Notes: a model not told the origin generated them from the sequence alone. Numbered from the stretch's first letter, positions 26,155 through 35,545 are shown. The stretch: 64,000 bases of DNA from CAVSRC01 sp963743015 (GCA_963743015.1 CAVUOD010000011.1:1-64000), one strand, 5' to 3'. A program made the numbers and translations.

Positions 26155-26870
26155 CCCTGCGGCCGGAACTCGACCGGTTCGCGGACGTCGATGCCTGGGT
26201 CTTCGACCTCGACAACACGCTCTATCCGCGCCACACGAACCTGTTCCGCCAAGTCGACAAGCGCATCCGCGAATATGTCGGACGGCTGCTCGACATCGCG
26301 CCGGACGAGGCCCAGCGGGTGCAGAAGGACTATTACAGGCGCTACGGCACGACGCTGCGCGGACTGATGGAGGAGCACGGCATCCAGCCCGACGACTTCC
26401 TCGAATATGTCCACGACATCGACCATTCGGTGGTCGAGGCCGATCCGCGGCTGGCCAGCGCGATCGCAAAGCTGCCGGGGCGCAAGTTCATCCTCACCAA
26501 TGGCTCGCGCGCCCATGCCGAGAAGGTGGCGGCGCGGCTCGGCATCCCGGATCATTTCGAGGAAATCTTCGACATCGTCAGCTCGGCTCTGCTGCCCAAG
26601 CCGAACCGCGAGACCTATGACCGGTTCCTAGAGGTCACCGGCGTCGACCCGACCCGGGCGGCGATGTTCGAGGACCTGGCGCGCAATCTCGAGGTGCCCA
26701 AGGCGCTCGGCATGGCGACCGTGCTGGTGGTGCCGCACGGCACCCGCGAGGTACTGACCGAGGACTGGGAGATGGAAGGCCGCGACGCGCCGCATGTCGA
26801 GTTCGTCAGCGACGACCTCGCCGGCTTCCTCGAAGCGGTGCTGGCGGCAGGCGGAGACCGCCGCCAATAG
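26151..26870 (+). CDS. HAD-superfamily pyrimidine 5'-nucleotidase-like phosphatase
   Basis: The 239-aa protein has HAD motif I (WVFDLDNTLY, with DxD), motif II (FILTNGS), the conserved Lys (LLPKPNRETYDRF) and motif III (AMFEDLARNLEVPKAL), and matches the SDT1-like pyrimidine 5'-nucleotidase subfamily with an alpha-helical cap. It probably dephosphorylates pyrimidine nucleotides or a similar phosphate ester in the cytoplasm. The four-base overlap with argB is conserved in Hyphomicrobiales, though a link to arginine synthesis is not established. Confidence 0.9.
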   Translation: MTLRPELDRFADVDAWVFDLDNTLYPRHTNLFRQVDKRIREYVGRLLDIAPDEAQRVQKDYYRRYGTTLRGLMEEHGIQPDDFLEYVHDIDHSVVEADPRLASAIAKLPGRKFILTNGSRAHAEKVAARLGIPDHFEEIFDIVSSALLPKPNRETYDRFLEVTGVDPTRAAMFEDLARNLEVPKALGMATVLVVPHGTREVLTEDWEMEGRDAPHVEFVSDDLAGFLEAVLAAGGDRRQ

Positions 26871-26909
26871 GGATCGGAATCCCGGCGCCAGGTGCGCTAG
26901 GCTGTCGCG

Positions 26910-28223
26910 ATGACCCTGCTCGCCATCGCCGTTATCGCCCTGCTGATCGTCCTCAACGGGCTGCTCGCCCTGTCCGAGATGGCCATCGTCGCGGCGCGCA
27001 AGACCCGGCTGGAGGCGATGGCCAAGCGCGGCCGGCGGGGCGCCAAGACCGCCCTCGACCTCATCGCCGACCCCAGCGGCTTCTTCGCGACCGTGCAGAT
27101 CGGCATCACCCTGGTCGGCATCGTCGCCGGGGCGTTCAGCGGGGGGACCCTGGCCGATCCGCTTGCCCGCGTCCTCCGGCCGCTGCCGGGAATCGGCGCA
27201 CACAGCCACGCGATCGCACTTGTCGTGGTGGTGACGCTGGTCACCTATCTGTCGCTGGTCGTCGGCGAACTGGTGCCGAAACGCCTGGCGCTGACCCGGC
27301 CCGAGCGGATCGCGGCGGCGATCGCCCCGCCGATGCGGATGCTTTCGACGATTGCCGCACCGGCCGTGTGGCTCTTGCGTCATTCGACCGAGGCGGTGCT
27401 GCGCCTCACCGGGCAATCATCGGCGCGCGAGACGACGGTGACCGAAGATGAGGTCAAGTCGCTCATCGCCGAGGGCACCCGCGCCGGCATCTTCGCGCCG
27501 GAAGAACGGCTGATGATCAACGGGGTGCTGCGCCTGGCCGACCGCTCGGTGCGGGCGATCATGACGCCGCGTGCCGAGGTCGCCTGGATCGACCGACACG
27601 CGACGCGCGACCGGCTAATGGCGGCGGTGACGGCGAGCCGGCACACGCAGTTCCTGGTCTGTGACGGCTCGATCGATGCTCCGGTCGGGCTGGTCAGCAC
27701 GCGCGATCTGCTGGCGGCGGCGCTTGCCGCCGAGCCGATCGACGTCGGCCGCCTGATGACGTCGGTGCCCTTCCTGCCCGAACACACGCCGGTCATCCGG
27801 CTGATCGAGGCGTTCCGCCAGGCACGCAGCCGCACCGCCGTGGTCGTCGACGAATACGGCGTGACCGAAGGCATCGTCAGCGCCGCCGACATTCTGGAGA
27901 GCATTGCCGGCGTCCTGCCGGAGGCCGACGAACCGCCCGAGGCGCGCGTCGTGCGCCGGGCCGACGGGTCGCTGCTCATCGACGGCATGCTGCCGATCGA
28001 CGAGTTCGAGGAACTTTCCGGGTGGCACGACCTGCGCGCCGGCGCGGACTTCGAGACGGTCGCCGGCCTGGTGATCAACCGGCTCGGTCGCCTGCCCAAT
28101 GTCGGCGACCAGGTCGCGGTCGACGGCATGACTTTCGAGGTCGTCGATCTGGACGACCGGCGGATCGACCGGCTGCTGGTGACCCTGCCGGCCCCGCCGG
28201 CGGCGGACGCCGGGCCGCGTTGA
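26910..28223 (+). CDS. CorC/HlyC-family membrane protein with DUF21, CBS pair and CorC domain
   Basis: The 437-aa protein has four hydrophobic segments in a DUF21/CNNM domain (1-190), two CBS domains (about 205-330; MTPRAEVAWID, AVVVDEYGVTEGIV) and a C-terminal CorC_HlyC domain (about 345-425). Relatives are Mg/Co efflux or transport factors once called hemolysins. A cytoplasmic-side CBS pair probably binds nucleotide. It follows the HAD gene by 39 bp and its last codons overlap a possible dapD promoter. Confidence 0.92.
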   Translation: MTLLAIAVIALLIVLNGLLALSEMAIVAARKTRLEAMAKRGRRGAKTALDLIADPSGFFATVQIGITLVGIVAGAFSGGTLADPLARVLRPLPGIGAHSHAIALVVVVTLVTYLSLVVGELVPKRLALTRPERIAAAIAPPMRMLSTIAAPAVWLLRHSTEAVLRLTGQSSARETTVTEDEVKSLIAEGTRAGIFAPEERLMINGVLRLADRSVRAIMTPRAEVAWIDRHATRDRLMAAVTASRHTQFLVCDGSIDAPVGLVSTRDLLAAALAAEPIDVGRLMTSVPFLPEHTPVIRLIEAFRQARSRTAVVVDEYGVTEGIVSAADILESIAGVLPEADEPPEARVVRRADGSLLIDGMLPIDEFEELSGWHDLRAGADFETVAGLVINRLGRLPNVGDQVAVDGMTFEVVDLDDRRIDRLLVTLPAPPAADAGPR

Positions 28224-28245
28224 CTTCCCACTTCCGCCCACTATG
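28218..28245 (+). promoter_or_regulatory. Candidate dapD promoter
   Basis: TTGACT (28218-28223, overlapping the upstream stop codon), a 16-base spacer and TATGGT (28240-28245) lie 36 bp before the dapD ATG. The -35 is good, the -10 moderate. Confidence 0.4.
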
Positions 28246-28281
28246 GTCCGCGCCCGAACCAGCCACGAACGGACCGATCCC

Positions 28282-29130
28282 ATGACTGCCGACACCGCCG
28301 CCCTGCAAGCGACTATCGACGCCGCCTATGAGAAGCGCGACACGATCGGCCCGGAGACGAGCGGGGCTGTGCGCGAGGCGGTCGATACCACCCTCGGCCT
28401 GCTCGACAACGGCGCGGTGCGCGTGGCGGAGAAGGGCGAGGCCGGCTGGACGGTCAACCAGTGGCTCAAGAAGGCGGTGCTGCTCTCCTTCCGCTTGAAT
28501 CCGATGACGATGATCCCCGGCGGTCCGGACGGCGGCGGCTGGTGGGACAAGGTGCCCTCCAAGTTTGCCGGCTGGAGTGACGCCGACTTCACCAAGGCGG
28601 CTTTTCGCGCCGTGCCCAACTGCATCGTGCGCCGCTCGGCCTATATCGCGCCGGGCGTGGTGCTGATGCCCTCCTTCGTCAATCTCGGCGCCCATGTCGA
28701 TTCGGGCACCATGGTCGACACCTGGGCGACGGTCGGCTCCTGCGCGCAGATCGGCAAGAACGTGCATATTTCCGGTGGCGCTGGCATCGGCGGCGTGCTC
28801 GAGCCCCTGCAAGCCGGGCCGGTGATCATCGAGGACAATTGCTTCATCGGCGCGCGCGCCGAGGTCGCCGAGGGGGTGATCGTCGGCGAGGGCTCGGTGC
28901 TGTCGATGGGCGTCTATCTCGGCGCCTCGACCAAGATCGTCGACCGGGCGACCGGCGAGATCCATATGGGCCGCGTGCCGCCCTATTCGGTCGTGGTCTC
29001 CGGGTCGCTGCCCGGCAAGAACCTGCCCGGCGAGAACTACGGCCCCTCGCTCTATTGTGCCGTCATCGTCAAGAAGGTCGACGAAAAGACCCGCTCCAAG
29101 ACCTCGGTCAACGAGCTCTTGAGAGACTAG
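28282..29130 (+). CDS. dapD: 2,3,4,5-tetrahydropyridine-2,6-dicarboxylate N-succinyltransferase
   Basis: The 282-aa enzyme transfers succinyl from succinyl-CoA to tetrahydrodipicolinate in the succinylase route to lysine and diaminopimelate. It has the N-terminal helical domain (1-100) and a left-handed beta-helix of hexapeptide repeats (YIAPGVVLMPSFVNLGAHVD; IGKNVHISGGAGIGGVLEPL). ATG 28282 fits the family start; an upstream in-frame Met is unlikely. dapE lies 1.4 kb downstream, with small membrane-protein genes between. Confidence 0.97.
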   Translation: MTADTAALQATIDAAYEKRDTIGPETSGAVREAVDTTLGLLDNGAVRVAEKGEAGWTVNQWLKKAVLLSFRLNPMTMIPGGPDGGGWWDKVPSKFAGWSDADFTKAAFRAVPNCIVRRSAYIAPGVVLMPSFVNLGAHVDSGTMVDTWATVGSCAQIGKNVHISGGAGIGGVLEPLQAGPVIIEDNCFIGARAEVAEGVIVGEGSVLSMGVYLGASTKIVDRATGEIHMGRVPPYSVVVSGSLPGKNLPGENYGPSLYCAVIVKKVDEKTRSKTSVNELLRD

Positions 29131-29193
29131 ATGCGACTCACCTCCGCCTGTAGACTTGCCGCTTCGTCAAACGCGGAGCGAAAGGGGCTTGTC

Positions 29194-29457
29194 ATGGGAG
29201 GTTTCCGCCGTTTCATTATCAGGACTGCCGAAGTCATGATGGTGCTCTTCGTTATCCTGCTGACTCTGGGGCTCGCGATCTCGGGGGCGGTTGCCGGGCA
29301 GGAACAGGGCAGCGCAGTCGCCATCCTCGCGTTCATCATCTGCGGTATCCTGGGCTTCATCCTGGCCTCGGTGCTCGCCGCCTTCTTCTTCCTGCTCGCC
29401 GAGATCGCTGCCAATACGCGCACCGAAGTGCTGAACGAGCAGCACCACCAGAGCTAG
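29194..29457 (+). CDS. Small membrane protein, possibly DUF4282-like
   Basis: ATG 29194 follows AAAGGGG at a usable distance; an ATG at 29131 is in frame but lies right at the dapD stop without a clear site. The 87-aa product has two transmembrane segments (VMMVLFVILLTLGLAISGAV; FIICGILGFILASVLAAFFF) and ends LAEIAANTRTEVLNEQ, an ending seen in DUF4282 proteins. Function is unknown. Confidence 0.7.
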   Translation: MGGFRRFIIRTAEVMMVLFVILLTLGLAISGAVAGQEQGSAVAILAFIICGILGFILASVLAAFFFLLAEIAANTRTEVLNEQHHQS

Positions 29458-29529
29458 TACCCGCGCCCTTGGCCGCAAACGGGCGGGATAGTCTTCAGCG
29501 GTGATCGACGCCATGCGGGAGGAGCCAGC

Positions 29530-29979
29530 ATGAATTTCGACATCAACCATCTTTATCTGACCACCGAGGGCCGCATCGGCCGCCAGAGCTTCTGGATCGG
29601 CGTGATCGTGCTTTTCATCGTCAGCCTCGTGATCAGCGTCATCGCCGGCACGCTCTTCGGGTGGCTCAGCTTCGCCACCCGGCTGATCCAGTTCATCGTT
29701 CAGCTCGCACTGGCCTATCCGGCCTATGCCCTGATGGCCAAGCGCTTTCAGGATCGTGCCAAACCGGGCATGTATGCCGCCGTCGTCATGGGCATCAACA
29801 TCCTGTATTCGCTGTTCGCGCTGATCGGCATCTTCGGGGCGCCGGGCGTGCCCAACATGTTCGGCATGGTGTTCGGGCTGGTGATGGCGGTGATCGGTAT
29901 CTGGATCCTGATCGAGCTTGGCATCCTGCGCGGCACGGTGGGCGACAACGCCTATGGTCCCGACCCGCTGCAGGGATAG
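29530..29979 (+). CDS. DUF805 membrane protein
   Basis: The 149-aa protein begins with the DUF805 signature GRIGRQSFWIGVIVLF (about 18-33), followed by four hydrophobic segments, the AKRFQDRAKPGMYA motif in the middle and a C-terminal GDNAYGPDP, both typical of the family. DUF805 proteins are inner-membrane proteins of unknown function. A ribosome-binding site GGAGG precedes the ATG. The next gene is a second, diverged member. Confidence 0.88.
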   Translation: MNFDINHLYLTTEGRIGRQSFWIGVIVLFIVSLVISVIAGTLFGWLSFATRLIQFIVQLALAYPAYALMAKRFQDRAKPGMYAAVVMGINILYSLFALIGIFGAPGVPNMFGMVFGLVMAVIGIWILIELGILRGTVGDNAYGPDPLQG

Positions 29980-30042
29980 GCGCGGCGATACCAATTCGGA
30001 GCGGGCGGGAGCGGCCGTAGCGGCGCTCCCGTCGCAGTCGTG

Positions 30043-30414
30043 ATGCGAGCGATCGGCATAAACGACCTTCTGCGCTTCTTTTTCACCATCGGCGGGCGCA
30101 TTACCCGCCGGGAATACGTGCTTGGCATCGCCTTCATCTATGCGGTGGACGCGACGCTTATCGCCTTTTCCCTCAACCAGGCCGAACACGACCTGGCGCT
30201 GGGTCTGGCGATCATGATCTCCGCCTTCCCGTCGACGGTCGGCATGTTGGTGCTGGCGGCCAAACGGTGTCACGATATCGCCCTGTCGGGCGCTCTGGCG
30301 CTGGTGTTGCTGGTGCCCTTCTTCGGCATTTTGTGGCTGGTGGCGCTTGCCGCCATCTCCGGTACGCCCGGCGCGAACCTCTACGGCCCGCCGCCACGCT
30401 TCGACCCGAATTGA
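30043..30414 (+). CDS. Second DUF805-like membrane protein
   Basis: This 123-aa protein has the family order: GRITRREYVLGIAFIYAVD, hydrophobic segments, an AAKRCHDIALSG equivalent of the AKRxxD motif, and a C-terminal GANLYGPPP. A GTG at 30040, one codon upstream, is an alternative start. It is the shorter neighbour of the DUF805 gene at 29530 and lies 72 bp upstream of dapE. Role unknown. Confidence 0.8.
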   Translation: MRAIGINDLLRFFFTIGGRITRREYVLGIAFIYAVDATLIAFSLNQAEHDLALGLAIMISAFPSTVGMLVLAAKRCHDIALSGALALVLLVPFFGILWLVALAAISGTPGANLYGPPPRFDPN

Positions 30415-30486
30415 TCGCCACAATTGACGGCTGGCCGGAAGCGCCGCTAAACCGCAGGCGCACTTCCTCCTCCGCACACGAGTTCA

Positions 30487-31674
30487 ATGACCAAGACCTT
30501 CGACCCGGCCGCCTTCCTCAAGGCGCTGATCGCGTGCCGCTCGGTGACCCCGGCGGACGGCGGCGCGCAAGGCTGGATGGCGGATGTGTTGGCACAAGCC
30601 GGCTTCGCGGTCGAACGGCTGAAGTTTTCGGCCCCCGGCACGCCGGACATCGACAACCTGTTCGCCACCATCGGCAGCGGCGCCCCGCATCTGGTCTTTG
30701 CCGGCCATACCGACGTGGTGCCGCCGGGCGACGAGGGGCGCTGGAGCCATCCGCCCTTTGCCGGCGAGACCGCCGGCGGCGCGCTCTACGGGCGCGGTGC
30801 GGTCGACATGAAGGGCGGCATTGCCTGTTTCATGGCGGCGGCGCTCGGCCTGCTCTCCGAGGTGGACGAGCTGAAGGGCACCCTGTCGCTGCTGATCACC
30901 GGCGACGAGGAGGGCCCGGCGATCAACGGCACGGTGAAGGCGCTTGCCTGGGCGCTCGAGCACGGCAACCGCTTCGACGCGGCGCTGGTCGGCGAGCCGA
31001 CGTCGCGGGTGAAGCTCGGCGACACGATCAAGATCGGCAGGCGCGGCAGCCTGTCGGGCACCATCACGGCCAACGGGCGGCAGGGCCACGCGGCCTATCC
31101 GCATCTCGCCGACAACCCGCTGCCGCGGCTCGTCCGCGTCACCGACCGGCTGGCGGGCCTGAGGCTCGACCAGGGCAGTTCCGATTTTGAGCCGTCCAAT
31201 CTGGAGATCACCAGCATCGATACCGGTAATCCGGCCTTCAATGTGATCCCGGCGGAGGCGCGGGCGCAGTTCAACGTGCGCTTCAACGACGGCTGGACGA
31301 CGGAGACGCTGAAGGCCCACCTCGACGCCGAGATCGCGGCAGCGCTCAGCGACGCGCCTGGCAAGGCGACGGTGCGGCTGGCCATCGAGCCGGGCGCCAG
31401 CGAAGCCTTCCTGACGCCGTCCGGCCCGCTCATCGACAGCCTGTCGCGGGCGATCGGCGCGGTGGCGGGCATCTTCCCCTCGCCGTCGACCGGCGGCGGC
31501 ACGTCGGACGCCCGCTTCTTCAAGGGCGTCTGTCCGGTGGTCGAGTTCGGCCTGGTGGGCGACACCATGCATCAGGTCGACGAGCGGGTGCCGCTCGCCG
31601 ATCTGGCACAACTGACCGCGATCTACCGCGCCTTCCTCGACCGGTTCTTCGCCGCCGGCGGGGAAAGCGCCTGA
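30487..31674 (+). CDS. dapE: Succinyl-diaminopimelate desuccinylase
   Basis: The 395-aa M20 metallopeptidase removes succinate from N-succinyl-diaminopimelate, completing the route begun by DapD. Metal ligands and catalytic residues are visible in FAGHTDVVPPGD, GRGAVDMKGGIACF, ITGDEEGPAINGT and the C-terminal GGTSDARFF. A dimerisation domain lies at about 180-295. Its stop overlaps the start of the following membrane-protein gene (TGATGG), indicating coupling. Confidence 0.96.
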   Translation: MTKTFDPAAFLKALIACRSVTPADGGAQGWMADVLAQAGFAVERLKFSAPGTPDIDNLFATIGSGAPHLVFAGHTDVVPPGDEGRWSHPPFAGETAGGALYGRGAVDMKGGIACFMAAALGLLSEVDELKGTLSLLITGDEEGPAINGTVKALAWALEHGNRFDAALVGEPTSRVKLGDTIKIGRRGSLSGTITANGRQGHAAYPHLADNPLPRLVRVTDRLAGLRLDQGSSDFEPSNLEITSIDTGNPAFNVIPAEARAQFNVRFNDGWTTETLKAHLDAEIAAALSDAPGKATVRLAIEPGASEAFLTPSGPLIDSLSRAIGAVAGIFPSPSTGGGTSDARFFKGVCPVVEFGLVGDTMHQVDERVPLADLAQLTAIYRAFLDRFFAAGGESA

Positions 31675-32277
31675 TGGACCGTGCCGAGATCGAACGTTCG
31701 CTCAGGGGCGCGTGGCGGCTGTTCCTCGGCAAGCCGGACGCCATGCGCTTCTTCGATGCCAGCGTCGACGGCTTCTGGCGCTCGTTCCGCGCCATCATCC
31801 TGGTGGCGCCGCTCTATGCGCTGACGGCGCTGGCCGACCGCCACGACCTGCTCACCGACGCCAACCCCATCGACGACTTCGGCAATGGCCCGTTCTGGGC
31901 GGCCAAGGCGCTGACCCTGGCGCTGGACTGGGTGACGCTGCCCATCCTGCTCGGCCTGCATCGCCGGTTTCATCGGCATCAGGCGCGGCTATCCGGGCTT
32001 CATCGTGGCGCGCAACTGGGCGACGGTGCTGATGATCGTTCCGTTCGCCCTGATCGGGCTGATCGACATCAGCGGCATCGCCACCGCCAATAGCCTCGTG
32101 CTGCCGTCGCTGGTGGCGCTGGTCGCCACCTTCCGCATGAGCTACGAGATCGCGCGCAAGGCGCTCGGCGTCGGCGGCGACGTCGCCGTCGCCTTCGTGG
32201 CGCTCGACTTTCTGGTGAGCCTCGCCATCGTGCTGATCTGCAACCGGCTGTTCGGCCTCACCGCCCTGCCTCAGTAG
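31674..32277 (+). pseudogene. Hypothetical membrane protein, one frameshift
   Basis: From ATG 31674 the protein reads FFDASVDGFWRSFRAIILVA, with several hydrophobic segments, until about 31958. There the sense moves one frame over (CIAGFIGIRRGYPGFIVARN) and continues to the TAG at 32275-32277. One indel in GGCCTGC near 31958 explains it; the repaired protein is about 200 aa with five to six membrane segments. Homologues follow dapE in other Hyphomicrobiales, so the gene is probably intact in life. Function unknown. Confidence 0.65.
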
Positions 32278-33009
32278 TCGACCGCCAGCAGATAGAGGCC
32301 GTCGGGGGGCGCAACCGGGCCGGAGCGCGTGCGGTCGGCGGCTGCCAGTGCCTTGGCCGACGGCGGAGACCGGCCATTTGCCGTCGCCAACCTTCTTCAG
32401 CGTGCCGACCATGGAGCGCACCTGATTGTGCAGGAAGGAGCGCGCCTCGGCGACGACCATGATCTCGTCGCCGGCGCGCGACACGTCGAGCCGGTCGAGC
32501 GTCTTGACCGGCGACTTCGCCTGGCACTCGGAGGAGCGGAAGGTGGTGAAATCGTGCTTGCCGGTGAGGGCCTGCGCCGCGGCGTGCATGGCCTCGTGGT
32601 CGAGGCGCTGGGAAACCCACCAGACGCGGCCGCGGTCGATGACCGGCGGCGCTCGGCGATCGAGCAGGCGATAGAGGTAGTGGCGCCTGACCGCCGAGAA
32701 ACGGGCATCGAAATCATCGCCGACGGCTTCGGCCGCGAGGATGGCGACGGTCTCGCGCCGCAGATGGGCGTTGAGGGCGTCGCGCACCGTGTCGGCCGGC
32801 CAGTCGCGGACAAGGTCGATATGGGCGACCTGACCGAGGGCATGGACGCCGGAGTCGGTGCGCCCGGCGCCCTTGACCACGACCGTCTCGCCGCAAAAGG
32901 CGGCGATCGCCTCTTCGATCGCCTGCTGTACGGAGCGGCCGTTCTCCTGACGCTGCCAGCCGACATAGGGGCGGCCGTCATATTCGATGGTCAGCTTGTA
33001 GCGGGGCAT
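32271..33009 (-). pseudogene. truA: tRNA pseudouridine(38-40) synthase, one frameshift
   Basis: The protein begins YKLTIEYDGRPYVGWQRQEN and carries GAGRTDSGVHALGQVAHID, whose Asp is the catalytic nucleophile, then RSFLHNQVRSMVGTL. It isomerises uridines 38-40 in tRNA anticodon stems. After VSAVG the frame is lost near 32355; dropping one base from GGCCAAGG restores ALAAADRTRSGPVAPPDGLY and LLAVDY before TGA at 32273-32271. truA is highly conserved, so I take this as a sequence error. Its end overlaps the convergent membrane-protein gene by seven bases. Confidence 0.85.
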
Positions 33010-33010
33010 C

Positions 33011-33935
33011 TCAGGTAAGGCGGACAAGGGGTGCATGCAGGCCGCGCAGGAATTCGGCCGCCGTGACGGCACCCTTTCCCGCCCGCTGCACCTGCGTCAG
33101 GCGCACGGCGCCGGAGCCGCAGGCGACGGTCGAGAAAATCGTCGAGCACACTGCCCGGCGCGCCGGACGCCTCGGCCAGGACCGAACGCAGCACCTTGAT
33201 GCGTTCCGGCCCCTTGCCGAGATCGGCCTCGCACCAGGCGCCGGGGAAGGGCGACAGGCCACGGATGTGGTTGTGGACTTGCGGCCCCGGGCGCGACCAG
33301 TCGATGCGCGTCTCGGCATTGTCGAGCTTCTTGGCGTAGGTGACGCCCTCCTCGGCCTGCGGGGTGAAGCCGAGGTCGCCACGCGACAGCGCTGCCAGCG
33401 CCCGCACCATGAGGTCGGCGCCGAGGGCGGCCAGCGTGGTCGCGACCTCGCCGGCCGTGGCATCGGGCGCCAAAGCGAGGCGTTCGCTCATGGCGACCGG
33501 GCCGGTATCGAGCCCTTCCTCCATGCGCATGACCATGACGCCCGTCTCGGCATCGCCCGCCATGATGGCGCGGGCGACAGGGGCGGCGCCGCGCCAGCGC
33601 GGCAGCAGCGAGGCGTGCAGGTTGAGACAGCCATTCTGCGGGGCGTCGAGGAAGGTTTTCGGGAGGATCTGGCCATAAGCGACGATGACGCCGACATCGA
33701 CGCCGAAACCGGCGAAGCGCTCGGCCTCGCCCTCGTTTCTCAGGCGCTGCGGCGTCAACACCGGCAGGGCGAAGCGCTCGGCGACCTCGTGCACCGGCGA
33801 TTTGCGGCTTGCCATGCCGCGGCCGGCGGCGCGCGGCGGCTGGGTGTAGACGGCGGCGACCTCGTGACCCTGGCCGACGATCTCGGTGAGCGTCGGGACG
33901 GCGAAATCCGGTGTTCCGAAGAAGGCGATACGCAT
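33011..33935 (-). pseudogene. fmt: Methionyl-tRNA formyltransferase, one frameshift
   Basis: The enzyme formylates initiator Met-tRNA. From ATG 33935 it shows MRIAFFGTPDFAVPTL, NLHASLLPRWRGAAPVARAI (catalytic Asn-His and the SLLP loop) and RGLSPFPGAW. The frame breaks at an A-run on the plus strand (33135-33138), where one A too many turns FSTVACGSG into another frame; with the correction it ends AAEFLRGLHAPLVRLT at 33011. The gene lies one base upstream of truA and next to def, the usual def-fmt-truA group. Likely intact in the organism. Confidence 0.88.
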
Positions 33936-34017
33936 GGGGCGGGCATAGCGCCCCCTCGGCCCGCCGGCAAGGTTAGCCGGCGCTAAGGCAGGCGCCGGCC
34001 GGTCGCCAGCCCTCAGC

Positions 34018-34275
34018 CTAGCGGCAGCGGTCGCGATAATACCTGTGGTGATAGCGGTAGGTGCACCAGCCATTGTTGTAGTGCTTGACCAGCACCGCGC
34101 CGGCAAGTGCGCCGATGCCGGCACCGATGATCGCGCCACCGACCGAATTGCTCGCAACGCCGCCGATCGCGGCGCCGATGACGCCGCCGCTGACCGCGCC
34201 TTCGGTGGTGGTGCAGCCCGCAATGCCGAGGCTGAGGGCCGAAACGGCAGCCACGGCGATAACCGTCTTTCTCAT
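34018..34275 (-). CDS. Glycine-zipper lipoprotein
   Basis: The 85-aa protein starts with a lipoprotein signal (VSALSLGIAGC, lipobox with Cys20) followed by a Gly/Ala zipper (GAVSGGVIGAAIGGVASN and AIIGAGIGALAGAVL), the pattern of the Rick_17kDa/OsmB-like outer-membrane lipoproteins. A His/Tyr/Arg-rich tail closes it. It would be anchored in the envelope; function unknown. ATG 34275 is chosen because the signal peptide starts there. It lies between fmt and def. Confidence 0.8.
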   Translation of the reverse strand: MRKTVIAVAAVSALSLGIAGCTTTEGAVSGGVIGAAIGGVASNSVGGAIIGAGIGALAGAVLVKHYNNGWCTYRYHHRYYRDRCR

Positions 34276-34416
34276 GCCAGCTCTCCCTGTCCTGCGTCTG
34301 ACAAAGCCGTGGTCATCGCCCCGGCCGGATCTCAATCAGGGCGTCGCATTGTGGCCGAAACGAGGCTTTGTCGCGGAAGGCAGCCGCAATCGGGCGCCGC
34401 GGTTGACGCGCGGTTT

Positions 34417-34957
34417 CTACAGGGCCGCCGGCTTTGCGCCGATTTTCGCCTGCTTGGTGAACTTCTTGATCACCATGTCGCGCTTCAGCTTGGACAGATA
34501 ATCGATGAACAGCTTGCCCTCGAGATGGTCGATCTCGTGCTGCATGACCACGGCAAGCCAGCCGTCGGCGGTCACCTCGTGCGGCTTGCCGTTGCGGTCG
34601 AGATAGGCGACGCGCACCTCGGCCGGCCGCTCGACCTCGGCGAAATATTCCGGAATCGACAGGCAGCCTTCTTCCGCCGTGGCCACGTCGCCGGAGCGCC
34701 ACAGAATCTCGCGGATTGACCAGGAAGAGCGGGTTGCGCTTCGCCTCTTCGCCCTCTTCGCGGGTGGCGACGTCGATGGTGATGACGCGGCGCGGCACGC
34801 CGACCTGGATGGCGGCGAGGCCGATGCCGGGCGCCTCGTACATGGTCTCCAGCATGGAATCCATGAACTTGCGCAGGTCGTCGTCGACCCGTTCGACGGG
34901 GTCACTCCTCATGCGCAGCTTGCGGTCCGGCAGGGTGATGATATCGAGCTTTGACAC
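34417..34957 (-). pseudogene. def: Peptide deformylase, one frameshift
   Basis: The enzyme removes formyl groups from new polypeptides. Motif 1 (GIGLAAIQVGVPRRVITID) lies in one frame; motif 2 (EEGCLSIPE) and motif 3 (VVMQHEIDHLEGKLFID, with the HExxH zinc site) lie in the next. The switch is near 34717 (VNP to EILWRSGDV), where one extra base sits in CCGCGAG. The start is probably GTG 34957 (SKLDIITLPDRKLRM). With the correction the length is about 179 aa, normal for def. Probably a sequence error. Confidence 0.85.
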
Positions 34958-35011
34958 GCGCTTCAGATATGAGAGGAACCCTTCCGGGTCAACGCTTTCG
35001 AGGGACCGGCC

Positions 35012-35182
35012 ATGGCAGGCAAGCGCAGAAAAGCCGCGCCGCGCAAGCTGAAGCGCAACCCGGTCGCCCGCTCCCTGCGCTCGCCGCTGTTCCGGGAAAA
35101 GGTGGTCGAGCGGCCCGACCGGCCAAAGCGCAAGCCGAAACACCCCAAGCCGCTGGACGCGGAGGCCGAAAGCGACGAATAG
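35012..35182 (+). CDS. Small basic protein, possible ArfA-like rescue factor
   Basis: A 56-aa ORF is encoded divergently from def. It is very basic and reads KRNPVARSLRSPLFREKVVE followed by a Lys/Arg/Pro-rich part. The run ARxLRSPLFRxxVV resembles the core of ArfA (LxxPLFRQRV), which recruits RF2 to stalled ribosomes, and similar short proteins are widespread in alphaproteobacteria. Codon use is like that of neighbouring core genes. The link to ribosome rescue is my inference from a short motif; it may be another ribosome-associated protein. Confidence 0.6.
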   Translation: MAGKRRKAAPRKLKRNPVARSLRSPLFREKVVERPDRPKRKPKHPKPLDAEAESDE

Positions 35183-35545
35183 CGATTTTGTGCCGGTTTT
35201 GGACGGCCCCGTGCTGCCCGCAAGGCCAGCCGGATCTTCTAGAAGATCTCGCTGAGGGAATGGTCCCGACGGACGTGCTGGGGGTGAAGATCGCGCCCCT
35301 GCGATGCGGAGGGGGCCGGCTGGCCCGGGCTATCCGGACTGCCCTGGCGACCGCCGGCGGCTCGACTGTCCGCCGGCCGCTCCGCTGCATCGCGCTTGCC
35401 GAATCTGCCTCTGGTGCCGGTTTCGGTCCGCATCTCGTCGTCTCCGTTCGATTGATCGCGGGCGGAAGGTTAGGCTGGACCCGAACCGCCGGCGCCATCC
35501 GGTCGGGGGATATACGCCTCTCAAAGTGGTCAATTCGATGGGGGG
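35183..35545. other. Long upstream region of luxR-type gene
   Basis: No supported gene is visible. The region holds a perfect 16-bp palindrome (GATCTTCTAGAAGATC, 35233-35248). The minus-strand ORF here is Arg/Ser-rich and looks spurious. Confidence 0.4.

Noticed and set aside
35239..35433. Minus-strand 64-codon ORF upstream of the LuxR gene
   Set aside because: Arg/Ser/Gly-rich composition and no ribosome-binding site; likely chance.
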